DNA of 64,000 nucleotides from Shouchella oshimensis. GTDB lineage: Bacteria > Bacillota > Bacilli > Bacillales > Bacillaceae_D. Positions 42,902 through 51,476 of the stretch are shown in pieces. Position 1 is the first letter of the stretch, and each line of letters starts with the position of its first letter. A model generated the notes under the pieces. That model was not told where the DNA came from. It saw nothing but the letters and a program-made list of their open reading frames with translations, and ran no database searches. The stretch spans positions 1,195,057 through 1,259,056 of the forward strand of contig NZ_KV917380.1 in assembly GCF_002019765.1 (NCBI RefSeq), given 5' to 3'. The translations under genes and the position numbers were made by a program.

Positions 42902-44330
42902 GCACATTTATCAGTCCATTCTAAAGAAGATTGAGACAAGCGATGATATTGTTAGTGAGCAACTCCCATTTAAAGAAGAAACGGTAGAGATGGTGTATTG
43001 CCATTCAATCGTTGATGTGAAAACATTAAACACCGTGACCATTCCTCTAATGTATGAATTGTATCATCAAAGCAACTCATCCTTTTTTAATCATTCATCA
43101 TCACTTCATCGCCTTCAAGCAAGTAAAATCAGTGAGGACGCTAGTGAAGAAGAGATTATAAGGAGCATATTTTCTGGCTTTGTCCTTTTTTACGATCAGA
43201 AGAATAATTTGCTCACACAAATAGAATTGCCTCAGTTTCCTAAAAGAAAGCCAGAAGAATCAAATACAGAGATTTCATTTCGTGGTCCACGGGATGGTTT
43301 CACAGAAGATGTGGAAGAGAATATAGCCCTTGTTCGAAAGCGACTACGTACAAGTGCCTTAGTAAATGAAACGTTTATAGTGGGAAAAAGAGGGCAAGTC
43401 CAACTATCGCTTCTTTATATGAAAGATATTGCACGTAAAGAAGTATTAAAAGACGTCCGATCTCAAATTCAGTCAATTGATACGGATTCTGTTCTAAGTT
43501 TAGCTGAAATAGAAGAAAGGTTAAGCAATACAAAGTTTACGTTTTTTCCTCTTACCGTTTTTTCAAGTAGGCCTGATTTTGTGTCTTCTTGTTTAGAGAA
43601 TGGTCGCTTTGCAGTCCTTGTTGACGGTTCACCAGGAGCTGTTATTGCACCTGTAAATTTAATGTTTCTTCTAAAAACAGCAGAAGACCTTCATAATTCC
43701 TATCTTTCTGTTGCATTTCAACGCTTGTTACGAATGACGGGTTTAATACTTTCACTCCTTCTACCAGGATTTTGGATCGCATTAAACACGTTTCACGTTG
43801 ATCAGCTTCCGCTTCCTTTCTTAGCAACAATTTATGTATCAAGACTTGGTTTACCTCTCTCCTCAGTTATGGAAATCTTTCTCATGATTGTGTTGTTCGA
43901 ATTATTTAGAGAAGCAGGCACGACATTACCGAAATCCGTAGGACAAACGTTAGCTGTGGTAGGAGGTCTTATTATTGGAGATGCAGCCATTCGTGCAGGT
44001 CTAACGTCACCTACTATGCTCGTTGTTGTTGGGTTAACGGTTGTCTCCACATTTGCCATTACAAACCAAGTTTTATCAGGAACCGTCTCCATCATTCGTA
44101 TATACGTGCTTAGTTTATCAGCCTTTTTAGGGATGTTTGGCTTTTGTATTGCGCTCATTTCGATTATTGTTCATTTAGCTAGTTTAGAATCTTTTGGTAT
44201 GCCTTATCTATCGCCTTTATCCCCTTTTAATAAAAAGGACTTTTTGTCATCTGTCCTAGTAAAACCATGGAAATGGCGTAAGCGAAGAGCAGAAACATTA
44301 AAGACGATTGACTCAACAAGGAGGAGGTAA
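42885..44330 (+). CDS. Spore germination receptor A subunit (GerAA family)
   Basis: 481-residue Ger receptor A subunit. A large soluble N-terminal part (residues about 1-280, with the RGPRDGFTEDVEENIALVRKR signature) precedes four to six membrane segments and a basic C-terminal tail (PWKWRKRRAE). A subunits form the oligomeric ion channel of the receptor. AAAGGAG precedes the ATG, and translation is probably coupled to the B subunit. One base separates its stop from the C-subunit start. Confidence 0.92.
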   Translation: MAYPSKHIYQSILKKIETSDDIVSEQLPFKEETVEMVYCHSIVDVKTLNTVTIPLMYELYHQSNSSFFNHSSSLHRLQASKISEDASEEEIIRSIFSGFVLFYDQKNNLLTQIELPQFPKRKPEESNTEISFRGPRDGFTEDVEENIALVRKRLRTSALVNETFIVGKRGQVQLSLLYMKDIARKEVLKDVRSQIQSIDTDSVLSLAEIEERLSNTKFTFFPLTVFSSRPDFVSSCLENGRFAVLVDGSPGAVIAPVNLMFLLKTAEDLHNSYLSVAFQRLLRMTGLILSLLLPGFWIALNTFHVDQLPLPFLATIYVSRLGLPLSSVMEIFLMIVLFELFREAGTTLPKSVGQTLAVVGGLIIGDAAIRAGLTSPTMLVVVGLTVVSTFAITNQVLSGTVSIIRIYVLSLSAFLGMFGFCIALISIIVHLASLESFGMPYLSPLSPFNKKDFLSSVLVKPWKWRKRRAETLKTIDSTRRR

Positions 44331-44331
44331 T

Positions 44332-45519
44332 GTGAAAAAATTGGTGCTCATGTTCGTTTTAGGCGCAATCTGTTTAAGTGCCTGTTGGGATTCGACTGAT
44401 CTTCAAGATATTCAGTACATTACCGCCCTTGGCATTGACTATGATGAGGACGAAAAGGATTATGTCATATACGGACAGTCAGTGGATTTTGTTCAGCTTT
44501 CTGTGAATCAAGAAGGTATGAATCAAGAAAAATCAGGTGCTTGGGTAGGTAAAGCGAGAGGGGAAACAATCTTAATGGCTTTAGAGAATTTTAGCTCAAG
44601 ATCCAACCAAGTTCTTCACTGGGGTCACGTTAATGTTATCGTTTATAATATGAACGCGCTTAAACACGAGCCGCTTATCGATATCAATGAGGGACTGTAT
44701 CGCTTTCAACAAATTCGCACTACCCCTTGGGTGTTTGGCACTCAAGAAAACTTGGAAGATATTCTCCTTTTGACGAACATGTTTGGCGACATTGTTCATA
44801 CCGAGCTGTTTAACCCAAATTCGGTTTACAAAGAACGAGCATTTATTGAACCACTTACATTGCACCAGCTTATGCGCAATTTCCCAGAAAAAGGCCGTAC
44901 CGTTGTGTTACCGAGAATTGGCGTTAACAAAAAAGAATTAAAAAATAACAATGGGCAGAAAAAAGATTCCTTGTCTTCAGATGGTGCCATTTTGTTAAAA
45001 GGTGGGTCAGAAATAAGCGCGTTTACCGATCTTCAGCTTGCTGGCTTACGTTGGCTTACTTATCAAACCGACATTAGCCCACTCCAAATTGAAGAAGAGG
45101 GGAAAACAGTTGCAGCTTTAAATGTCATTCGTCCAAAAAGTGTAGTGGATATAGAAGTGATTAATGAAGAAGTGTTTTTTGACTTGTATATTGACATAAA
45201 TGCATCGCTTTTAGATTTTCCACCAGACGAAACCTTAGGTGCTTCTAAAACGATAAATGAACTTCTTGAACTTATTAAAGAAGCAATCGAAAAACAAATA
45301 AGAGACACGTATCGGCTTAGTTTGGAAGAAGGAAAAGACGTATACAGTTTAGAAAACCATTTTTATCGAAGTGACATTCGCTCGTATCAACGGTTAGAAC
45401 AATCGTTTCAATTAAATGAATCCTCACTTAGAAACATTACGGTGAGCGCGGTTATTGAGCACACTGGTGAATATGAGTTCTATCGGGACCGTGTACCAAA
45501 GGAAGAGCAAAAGCGTTAA
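44332..45519 (+). CDS. Spore germination receptor C subunit lipoprotein (GerAC family)
   Basis: 395-residue lipoprotein subunit of the Ger receptor. Signal peptide with lipobox LSAC (cysteine near residue 16) followed by the family's W-D-x-x-D-L-x-D block (CWDSTDLQDI) and GIDYDEDEKDY. Start GTG 44332 after AAGGAGGAGG; the frame's TTG at 44308 overlaps gerA. Last gene of the operon, closed by a bidirectional terminator. Confidence 0.92.
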   Translation: MKKLVLMFVLGAICLSACWDSTDLQDIQYITALGIDYDEDEKDYVIYGQSVDFVQLSVNQEGMNQEKSGAWVGKARGETILMALENFSSRSNQVLHWGHVNVIVYNMNALKHEPLIDINEGLYRFQQIRTTPWVFGTQENLEDILLLTNMFGDIVHTELFNPNSVYKERAFIEPLTLHQLMRNFPEKGRTVVLPRIGVNKKELKNNNGQKKDSLSSDGAILLKGGSEISAFTDLQLAGLRWLTYQTDISPLQIEEEGKTVAALNVIRPKSVVDIEVINEEVFFDLYIDINASLLDFPPDETLGASKTINELLELIKEAIEKQIRDTYRLSLEEGKDVYSLENHFYRSDIRSYQRLEQSFQLNESSLRNITVSAVIEHTGEYEFYRDRVPKEEQKR

Positions 45520-45533
45520 TAAGAAATAGAGTA

Positions 45534-45563
45534 GGCGAATGCCTACTCTATTTGTTTAAAAAG
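45534..45563. terminator. Bidirectional terminator, ger operon / ppaC
   Basis: Perfect 13-bp stem (AAATAGAGTAGGC / GCCTACTCTATTT) with a GAAT tetraloop; the ppaC stop codon lies in one arm. Confidence 0.85.
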
Positions 45564-46480
45564 CTTTCGGTTAACGGAGGAACCACTTGTTTTTTTCGTG
45601 ATACAACGCCAGGGAGTGACGCTATATGTTGAGTTAAAGAAGTGTTGAATGCTTCTTCAAAAACAGCCGTTTTTTCTCCAATTACGAAAGCTGTGGAATT
45701 GTTTTCTAAGATGTCCGTAATAATTAACACGTAAAGATCCAAGTTTCTTGCTTTGATTGTGCTGTTTATCTCCGTCTCAAGCTCTTGTTTTCTTGTTAAA
45801 ATCTCTTGAATATCAACGGTGTTCACTTGTGCAATTTCTACTGAAAAATCATTCATTGAGAATTCTTTTGCATCAATTGTCAACAGTTCTTTTGATGTTT
45901 TACTAGAAACATCTGCTCCTGCTTTCAACATATTTAAGCCATAGGTTGCAGCTTCAATTTCGGCAATACGCTCTAATTCTTTTGCAACTGCTACGTCTTC
46001 CTCCGTACACGTTGGGGATTTAAAGAGAAGAGAATCTGAAATAATAGCAGAAAGCATCAGTCCCGCTATATGTTTAGGAATGGACAATCCTTTTTCTTGA
46101 TAAATTTTGTAAATAATTGTTGCTGTGCAACCAACAGGTTCTGCACGATAATAAACTGGGTCTGCTGTTTCAAAATTAGCAATGCGGTGATGATCAATCA
46201 CTTCACGAACATGAACGCTATCTATATCATCAACACTTTGCTGATGCTCGTTGTGATCGACTAAAATGACTTCTTTTGTCTCACTTGAGGCAGATTGAAT
46301 GAAACGCGGTGCCTCTACTTGAAACGTTTCAAGGGCATAAGCTGTTTCGCTACTTATTTCTCCTAAGCGAACGGCTTCTACTTGATAGCCTAATTGGGAT
46401 TTAAGATCTGCATATGCAATAGCAGAACAAATCGTGTCTGTGTCTGGATTTTTGTGACCGAAAATTAACAGGTTTGACAT
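45548..46480 (-). CDS. ppaC: Manganese-dependent inorganic pyrophosphatase
   Basis: 310-residue family II pyrophosphatase (DHH family) that hydrolyses PPi to phosphate. [18 protein letters not shown], the DHH motif VIDHHRI and the C-terminal [10 protein letters not shown] substrate-binding block are diagnostic. Start ATG 46480 after AAAGGAGT; the extension to 46504 covers that site. Monocistronic on the minus strand. Confidence 0.95.
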   Translation of the reverse strand: MSNLLIFGHKNPDTDTICSAIAYADLKSQLGYQVEAVRLGEISSETAYALETFQVEAPRFIQSASSETKEVILVDHNEHQQSVDDIDSVHVREVIDHHRIANFETADPVYYRAEPVGCTATIIYKIYQEKGLSIPKHIAGLMLSAIISDSLLFKSPTCTEEDVAVAKELERIAEIEAATYGLNMLKAGADVSSKTSKELLTIDAKEFSMNDFSVEIAQVNTVDIQEILTRKQELETEINSTIKARNLDLYVLIITDILENNSTAFVIGEKTAVFEEAFNTSLTQHIASLPGVVSRKKQVVPPLTESFLNK

Positions 46481-46601
46481 TGGTTTATGACTCCTTTTGT
46501 CCATAAGTTATAATCTACCCTATCATATCATGTTCAAATGGGCTAGGTTAAGACATGCTTCAACGTTTACTGACAAAAATTCATATTTGTTCGTGATTTG
46601 C

Positions 46602-46630
46602 TTTGCATTACTATTTAAAAAGCGTATAAT
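46602..46630 (+). promoter_or_regulatory. Possible promoter upstream of ctaB
   Basis: TTTGCA (46602-46607), 17-bp spacer, perfect TATAAT (46625-46630). This leaves an approximately 135-nt leader before ctaB, including TTGACAA / TTGTCA inverted elements at 46681 and 46701. A second -10-like TAAAAT lies at 46734-46739. Confidence 0.4.
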
Positions 46631-46771
46631 AGAAGAGATGTGAAAAGGACAAGGGTTGTTCAAGAATTAGCCATAACTTCTTGACAAGCAAACGACAGTT
46701 TTGTCAGCTTCTTTCTACGTTCAAAGTTTATGATAAAATGAAGGTATTCTTTTAACGAATCATACTAACAG

Positions 46772-47716
46772 ATGGGGGGGAAGAGAGGATTGCGGTCAAT
46801 AAAAATAGAAAAGAAAGCCTCTCTTGCTGCGCCTAAGCAGGCATTCTCACAAGTATTATCAGAAACATTAAAGACGGGGATTATAAAATCAAACTTATTA
46901 GCAATGATTGCTGGTCTAAGTCTGGCGCTCTATGTAAGTGGGACAACACTCAACGAGCGTTTTATGGAAATACTATTTGCTGTCATTGGTTCAGCACTGG
47001 TTATAGGAGCTGCAGGAGCTTTTAATAACTTATATGACAGAGATATTGACGCCATTATGGATCGAACGAAAAATAGACCGACGGTTACAGGGAGAATGCA
47101 GCCATTAAATGCGCTAATTCTAGGGATTTCATTATCGCTAGTTGGAATTCTTTTGCTGCTGTTAGCGACACCACTTGCTGCTTTGTTTGGTTTCTTAGGT
47201 CTGTTTTTGTATGTTGTTCCTTATACAATGTGGTCAAAGAGACGGACGATCTACAACACGGAAATTGGGAGTATTGGTGGAGCCGTTCCGCCATTAATTG
47301 GTTGGGCTGCCATTTCTCCAGATTTATTACACCCAGCTATTTTAGGACTTTTTGTTGTCATGGTTATTTGGCAAATGCCGCATTTTTATGCGATTGCGAT
47401 ACGTAGACATGATGAGTATAAAGCGGCAAACGTACCAATGCTACCAGTTGTAAAAGGGTTTAGACGTACGTACGTGCAAACGAACATTTATTTAGTTGCC
47501 CTTATAGCTGCAAGTTTTTTATTTGTGTCAGTAAGTTGGGTGATAACAGTTGTTGCATTTCTTTTAGCATTCGCTTGGCTTATTATGAGCATTGTTGGGC
47601 ATAAGCGAATGGAACCTAAGAAGTGGGCGACATTTATGTTTGTTTTCTCATTAAACCATTTGGTTCTTTTATTTGCCGTCATCATCGGCTTCTCTATGCT
47701 AGCTCCATTGTTCTAA
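46772..47716 (+). CDS. ctaB: Protoheme IX farnesyltransferase (heme O synthase)
   Basis: 314-residue UbiA-superfamily prenyltransferase that adds farnesyl to heme B, giving heme O for terminal oxidases. The first aspartate-rich motif NNLYDRDIDAIMDRTKNRP and the second (YKAANVPMLPVV region) are in place, with about eight or nine membrane segments. Start uncertain: ATG 46772 has no good site upstream; TTG 46790 follows GGGGGGAAGAGAGG. ctaA and oxidase genes are not in the window. Confidence 0.92.
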   Translation: MGGKRGLRSIKIEKKASLAAPKQAFSQVLSETLKTGIIKSNLLAMIAGLSLALYVSGTTLNERFMEILFAVIGSALVIGAAGAFNNLYDRDIDAIMDRTKNRPTVTGRMQPLNALILGISLSLVGILLLLLATPLAALFGFLGLFLYVVPYTMWSKRRTIYNTEIGSIGGAVPPLIGWAAISPDLLHPAILGLFVVMVIWQMPHFYAIAIRRHDEYKAANVPMLPVVKGFRRTYVQTNIYLVALIAASFLFVSVSWVITVVAFLLAFAWLIMSIVGHKRMEPKKWATFMFVFSLNHLVLLFAVIIGFSMLAPLF

Positions 47717-47717
47717 T

Positions 47718-47757
47718 AAAAAAGAGGTGCCTTGTATAATCGCAAGGCACCTTTTAT
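47718..47757 (+). terminator. Terminator of ctaB
   Basis: AGGTGCCTTG / CAAGGCACCT stem with 8-nt loop, A-run before and T-run after. Confidence 0.85.
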
Positions 47758-47798
47758 TCAGTACATATCAAATGAATGCCTATGTTAGGGTGATTATT

Positions 47799-48293
47799 AT
47801 GGAAGAAACAAATTGGGTTTTAGTTGTCATCCCCATTGTCATTGCGGCATTAATGGGAAGTGCGGCTCTTATTATTCGAATGAAAGCTGCCAAAAGGCCG
47901 ACTTCAGCAAGACGAATTATGATTCCCCCTCTCGCTATGTCTACAGGAGCACTCATGTTCCTTTATGAACCAACTCGACCTCCATTATTTTACGTCATTG
48001 AAGCAGTGGTTGTTGGATTTATTTTTTCTCTCATATTGATTTACACGTCTAAATTTGAAATTCGTGATGGCGATATTTATTTAAAGCGCTCAAAGGCATT
48101 TGCTTATATTCTTGTTATCCTGCTACTTGTTCGTATTGTTTTTCGGTTAGTTGTCGGGCAGAACATTGATCCAGCCGAGCTATCAGGTATGTTTTTTATT
48201 TTGGCATTTTCCATGCTCTTGCCTTGGAGAATTGCGATGCTAAGACGTTACGCGAAGCTTAAGCAAAATCTGAATCAGTATCCTACTTCGTAA
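47799..48293 (+). CDS. CcdC-like membrane protein (DUF1453)
   Basis: 164-residue membrane protein with about five hydrophobic segments. It resembles the CcdC/DUF1453 family found near cytochrome c maturation genes in Bacillus (RPTSARRIMIPPLAMSTGALMF region). Its exact role is unknown even in B. subtilis. The start is ATG 47799 (AGGGTGAT just upstream); the open frame to 47727 crosses the ctaB terminator and is not supported. Confidence 0.65.
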   Translation: MEETNWVLVVIPIVIAALMGSAALIIRMKAAKRPTSARRIMIPPLAMSTGALMFLYEPTRPPLFYVIEAVVVGFIFSLILIYTSKFEIRDGDIYLKRSKAFAYILVILLLVRIVFRLVVGQNIDPAELSGMFFILAFSMLLPWRIAMLRRYAKLKQNLNQYPTS

Positions 48294-48362
48294 CATTCGC
48301 ATTTTGCAAACAGAGACGGTATACTATTAACAGAGAAATAATGGAAAGGAGGATGAACAAAA

Positions 48363-48734
48363 ATGGACTTTTTTACGGAGTACTATAACATTTTCAGAGG
48401 TATACACGAAGGTTCTTGGGCATTTCTAGTTGTCCTTTTTATTGTTGCGTTTGTTTTATATAGAAGTAGAAAATTGAAAGCAGCTACAATCTTACATATG
48501 ATTACAAGACTATTCTATCTCTTCATGCTTGTATCTGGAATAGGGATGTTGGTTGCGCTTAACTTTAATCTCTTCTACGTTGTAAAAGGTCTTCTAGCTG
48601 TATTAGTGATTGGATTTATGGAAATGGCGGCTGGAAAGGCAAAGCGGAATGAAAATAGTCTTGGTTCGCTGTTTATCGTTCTTGTGTTAGTACTAGTTGT
48701 GGTATTAATGGGATTTGGTGTCATTAATTTCTAA
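48363..48734 (+). CDS. YisL-like membrane protein (UPF0344)
   Basis: 123-residue membrane protein with four hydrophobic segments. The ATILHMITRLFYLFMLVSG block and GFMEM region resemble the UPF0344/YisL family. Function unknown. AAAGGAGGATGAAC precedes the ATG at 48363. Confidence 0.7.
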   Translation: MDFFTEYYNIFRGIHEGSWAFLVVLFIVAFVLYRSRKLKAATILHMITRLFYLFMLVSGIGMLVALNFNLFYVVKGLLAVLVIGFMEMAAGKAKRNENSLGSLFIVLVLVLVVVLMGFGVINF

Positions 48735-48865
48735 TTACTGAAATACGGTTTTGAAGCGCTTTGAGTTGGACGTTCTTCTTTTATGATTAAGCTGCTATTC
48801 TAGTTGCTTAGTCAAAGATGCCATTCAGTTAGTACACATCGTTTAGCTGTAATGAGCTCATAAAG

Positions 48866-48891
48866 AAGACGCTGCTCATGCGCTTTTTTTG
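48866..48891 (+). terminator. Weak terminator after the YisL-like gene
   Basis: AAG-A-CGC / GCG-CTT stem with one bulged A and a run of seven T; short stem, so only moderate strength. Confidence 0.45.
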
Positions 48892-48932
48892 TTAATTGGT
48901 TGATTCTAGTGTAAATAAAGGAGAAAAAGAAT

Positions 48933-49427
48933 ATGGCTGAAGTCGATTTATCACTCATGCTCGTTTTATTAATTGGGTCGTTTATTCCATTAGTGGAATA
49001 CATGATTGCAGTCCCAGTAGGTGTCATTTTGATGGGAGAGCCTGTTATCCCTGTAGTCATTGTTTCCATTATCGGGAATAGCTTTGGTGTAGTTGCTATT
49101 GTTCTTTTAGGTGACAAAATTCGTTCACTTATGGTGAAGCGAGCAAAAGAAAAAGGAGAAGAAAAGCCAAATAGACGAAAAGAAAAAACGCAGAAGTACT
49201 TAGAGAAGTATGGTATGCCTGGAGTTGGTATCTTAGGGTCTTTTTTGCTAAGTAGTCATTTATCGGCTGCTACGGCTGTAGCGTTAGGTGTACCAAAAGG
49301 TTTGGCTATTTTTTGGACGTTAGTAGGGGTTGTCATTTGGGCAATTGTGTTTGGAATTGTTTCTGTTTATGCGAGTCACTGGTTTGAACCATTCTTTGGG
49401 CCTCAAGCTGGAGGAAGAGTAGTGTAA
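48933..49427 (+). CDS. Small multidrug-export family membrane protein
   Basis: 164-residue membrane protein of the Sm_multidrug_ex (DUF) group, distantly related to DedA-type proteins. The block PLVEYMIAVPVGVILMGEP at the start and the GMPGVGILGSFLLSSHLSAATAVALGVPKG region are typical, with a basic cytoplasmic loop (KEKGEEKPNRRKEKTQK) between. The export role implied by the family name is unproven. AAAGGAGAAAAAG precedes the ATG. Confidence 0.75.
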   Translation: MAEVDLSLMLVLLIGSFIPLVEYMIAVPVGVILMGEPVIPVVIVSIIGNSFGVVAIVLLGDKIRSLMVKRAKEKGEEKPNRRKEKTQKYLEKYGMPGVGILGSFLLSSHLSAATAVALGVPKGLAIFWTLVGVVIWAIVFGIVSVYASHWFEPFFGPQAGGRVV

Positions 49428-49435
49428 AGTTGTCA

Positions 49436-49582
49436 CTACTCTTCTTTCCCCCATACTGAGTAAAACCCTTTAATTTCTTCTTCACTTAACTCGAATAAGT
49501 GTCGATCATTTATTTTATAGATCCCTTGTTGTATCAGTTTGTCAATTAATTGATCGGTCTGGTTTAGTTGCTTTTCTATCAT
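49436..49582 (-). CDS. FbpA-like small protein (Fur-regulated basic protein family)
   Basis: 48-residue protein read directly on the minus strand. The core LIDKLIQQGIYKINDRHLFELSEEEIK matches the FbpA family pattern of B. subtilis small iron-sparing proteins (helix, G-x-Y-K, D-R-x-L-x-E-L-x-x-x-E). GGGAGTGAT lies 8 nt before the ATG at 49582. Unlike B. subtilis FbpB it is not clearly basic. A Fur box upstream is not convincing. It lies less than 1 kb from the Fur-controlled siderophore operon. Confidence 0.6.
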   Translation of the reverse strand: MIEKQLNQTDQLIDKLIQQGIYKINDRHLFELSEEEIKGFYSVWGKEE

Positions 49583-49714
49583 GATGATCACTCCCAGTTT
49601 AGTTATTCCACTATCTGTGGAAACTAAAACGCGATTATGGAAATGATTTCAAAAGATCTGTTCGTCTAAGTTTGTAGCGTGGACGTAACAGGATAAGTTT
49701 ACGAGGAGAGTAGG

Positions 49715-50350
49715 ATGAACAGTATTCAAAAAACGCCACTGCGCGTAAGTGTGCTACTTGTTGTGGCTTTTTTCGTAGTTTTCTTAACTTACCGAACCAC
49801 CGTTGTAACCGCCTTTGATCGCGCCATTCTATCGTGGTTTGAACAAAATCGTACAGATGGTTTGCTTATGCTAATGGATGGCCTGGCTTTTGTTGGTTCA
49901 ACAAAAATGGTTGTCATCTTAGGGATTTTGCTCATAACGTTTTTGTTGGTCAGCCGTTCTCCACTTAAAGACGTCTCTTTCTCAGCATCGGTATTGCTTA
50001 CAACAGGTATTTTAAATACTGCTGCAAAATACAGCGTGGCTCGAGTTAGACCAGAAGAATTTATGATTATTGAACTGTCGACTTATAGTTTTCCTAGCGG
50101 ACATACAATGGGAGCTGTATCCTTTTATAGCGTAGTCGCTTTTCTTATTTGGAAACGAAGTGAACATCGATCTATTCGTTTTGCTATTTGTAGTTTTTCA
50201 ATAATGATGATTGTATTAATGGGACTATCAAGAGTTTACTTGGGGGTGCATTTCCCGACAGATGTACTGGGGGGGTTCTTCCTTAGTGGCGCCATTCTAA
50301 CGTTCTTTTATTGGTTTTACTATAAACGGGATAAACATAGCTCCTTATGA
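49715..50350 (+). CDS. PAP2-family phosphatase
   Basis: 211-residue membrane phosphatase of the PAP2 type, acting on phospholipid or undecaprenyl pyrophosphate substrates outside the membrane. The three signature motifs are present: KYSVARVRPEE, PSGHTMG and SRVYLGVHFPTDVLGG. About six membrane segments. Specific substrate unknown; undecaprenyl pyrophosphate recycling is one common role. ACGAGGAGAGTAGG precedes the ATG. Confidence 0.9.
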   Translation: MNSIQKTPLRVSVLLVVAFFVVFLTYRTTVVTAFDRAILSWFEQNRTDGLLMLMDGLAFVGSTKMVVILGILLITFLLVSRSPLKDVSFSASVLLTTGILNTAAKYSVARVRPEEFMIIELSTYSFPSGHTMGAVSFYSVVAFLIWKRSEHRSIRFAICSFSIMMIVLMGLSRVYLGVHFPTDVLGGFFLSGAILTFFYWFYYKRDKHSSL

Positions 50351-50363
50351 GCTATGTTTTTTT
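50333..50363 (+). terminator. Terminator of the PAP2 gene
   Basis: AAACATAGCTC / GAGCTATGTTT stem overlapping the stop codon, then a T-run. Confidence 0.85.
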
Positions 50364-50418
50364 GTATGCACATGTAACGGTCTTTCTAATTAATAATGAT
50401 ATTCTTTCTCATTTACCC

Positions 50419-50446
50419 TTGACTCTCACGTGTGAGATGGTAGAAT
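50419..50446 (+). promoter_or_regulatory. Promoter of the siderophore importer operon
   Basis: TTGACT (50419-50424), 16-bp spacer, TAGAAT (50441-50446). Confidence 0.65.
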
Positions 50447-50457
50447 GGGAATGTAAT

Positions 50458-50472
50458 TGATAATGAGTATCA
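50458..50472 (+). promoter_or_regulatory. Fur box
   Basis: TGATAATGAGTATCA matches the Bacillus Fur 7-1-7 consensus TGATAATNATTATCA at all but one fixed position. It begins 11 bp after the -10, so bound Fe-Fur would block transcription of yclNOPQ. Confidence 0.85.
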
Positions 50473-50493
50473 CTATTAAAGAGAGGGAGGTAC

Positions 50494-50526
50494 ATGCATG
50501 GTTTAATCATGTACAGAACAGCATGA
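50494..50526 (+). CDS. Possible 10-codon leader ORF overlapping yclN
   Basis: ATG at 50494 follows GAGAGGGAGG (50481-50490), the only good ribosome-binding site in the leader. The frame codes for MHGLIMYRTA and its TGA (50524-50526) overlaps the yclN ATG (50523) as ATGA. Translation of yclN, which lacks its own site, would then depend on termination-reinitiation. Confidence 0.4.
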   Translation: MHGLIMYRTA

Positions 50527-51476
50527 AAATAAAGATTCTCTTGCCGATTCTCATTGTGTTATCGATTAGTTCACTTTTTATTGGTGCACACGACATTTCA
50601 CCACTTGATCTTTTTCGTTTAACTGATGATGAAGTCCAAACAATTGTAATAAACCGAGTTCCAAGACTTTTGAGCATTCTCATTGTTGGCGTTAGCCTAA
50701 GTGTATGTGGGTTGATTATGCAGCAATTAACGCAGAACAAATTTGTATCGCCTACAACGGCTGGAACCATGGATTGGGCTCGCTTAGGTATCTTAGTAGC
50801 CATGCTTGTATTTACGCAGGCAAGTACAATGGAGCGTATGCTTGTCGCATTTGCTTTTGCGCTAGGTGGCACGCTATTATTCATGAAAATTTTAGAACGA
50901 ATTCGTTTTAAAAATGTCATTTTTGTACCATTGGTAGGCTTAATGCTTGGAAGTGTTGTAAATTCGATTACAACGTTCATTGCGTATCAAAACGATTTAA
51001 TACAATCTCTTTCCTCTTGGATGCAAGGAAATTTTGCCCTTGTCATTCGTGGGAATTTTGAATTGCTTTACATAGGTATTCCTTTAATGTTTATTGCATT
51101 CCTGTTTGCCAATCGTTTCACGGTTGCTGGTTTAGGGAAAGATTTCGCAACAAACTTGGGAATGAATTATAACCGCATTATGAATATCGGTTTACTCATT
51201 GTCGCGATGGTCACAGCTACAATTGTCGTTACGATTGGATCAGTTCCTTTTTTAGGGTTGATTATACCGAATATTGTATCTATTATGCGTGGAGACAATT
51301 TAAAGAACAGTTTACCGCATACGGCGTTATTTGGAGCTATTTTCCTCCTGGCATGTGATATTTTAGGTCGAGTCCTTATTTATCCATACGAAATACCAAT
51401 TGGTTTAATGGTAGGCGTCATTGGGAGCGGGATTTTCCTTTATTTGCTCTTAAGGAGGCCAAAGTATGCGAGCTAA
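50523..51476 (+). CDS. yclN: Siderophore ABC transporter permease (YclN-like)
   Basis: 317-residue permease of the FecCD family, with about nine or ten membrane segments. Typical blocks NRVPRLLSILIVGVSLSVCGLIMQQLTQNKFVSP and VPFLGLIIPNIVSIMRGDN. Sequence and gene order match YclN, the first permease of the petrobactin importer of B. subtilis. Start ATG 50523 equals the start of known homologues (MKI...); the longer frame to 50457 would begin inside the Fur box. It overlaps yclO by 11 bp. Confidence 0.9.
   Translation: MKIKILLPILIVLSISSLFIGAHDISPLDLFRLTDDEVQTIVINRVPRLLSILIVGVSLSVCGLIMQQLTQNKFVSPTTAGTMDWARLGILVAMLVFTQASTMERMLVAFAFALGGTLLFMKILERIRFKNVIFVPLVGLMLGSVVNSITTFIAYQNDLIQSLSSWMQGNFALVIRGNFELLYIGIPLMFIAFLFANRFTVAGLGKDFATNLGMNYNRIMNIGLLIVAMVTATIVVTIGSVPFLGLIIPNIVSIMRGDNLKNSLPHTALFGAIFLLACDILGRVLIYPYEIPIGLMVGVIGSGIFLYLLLRRPKYAS

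Noticed and set aside
46640..46690. 14-codon GTG ORF and small hairpins in the ctaB leader
   Set aside because: Weak ribosome-binding site and no terminator/antiterminator pair, so no support for an attenuator.
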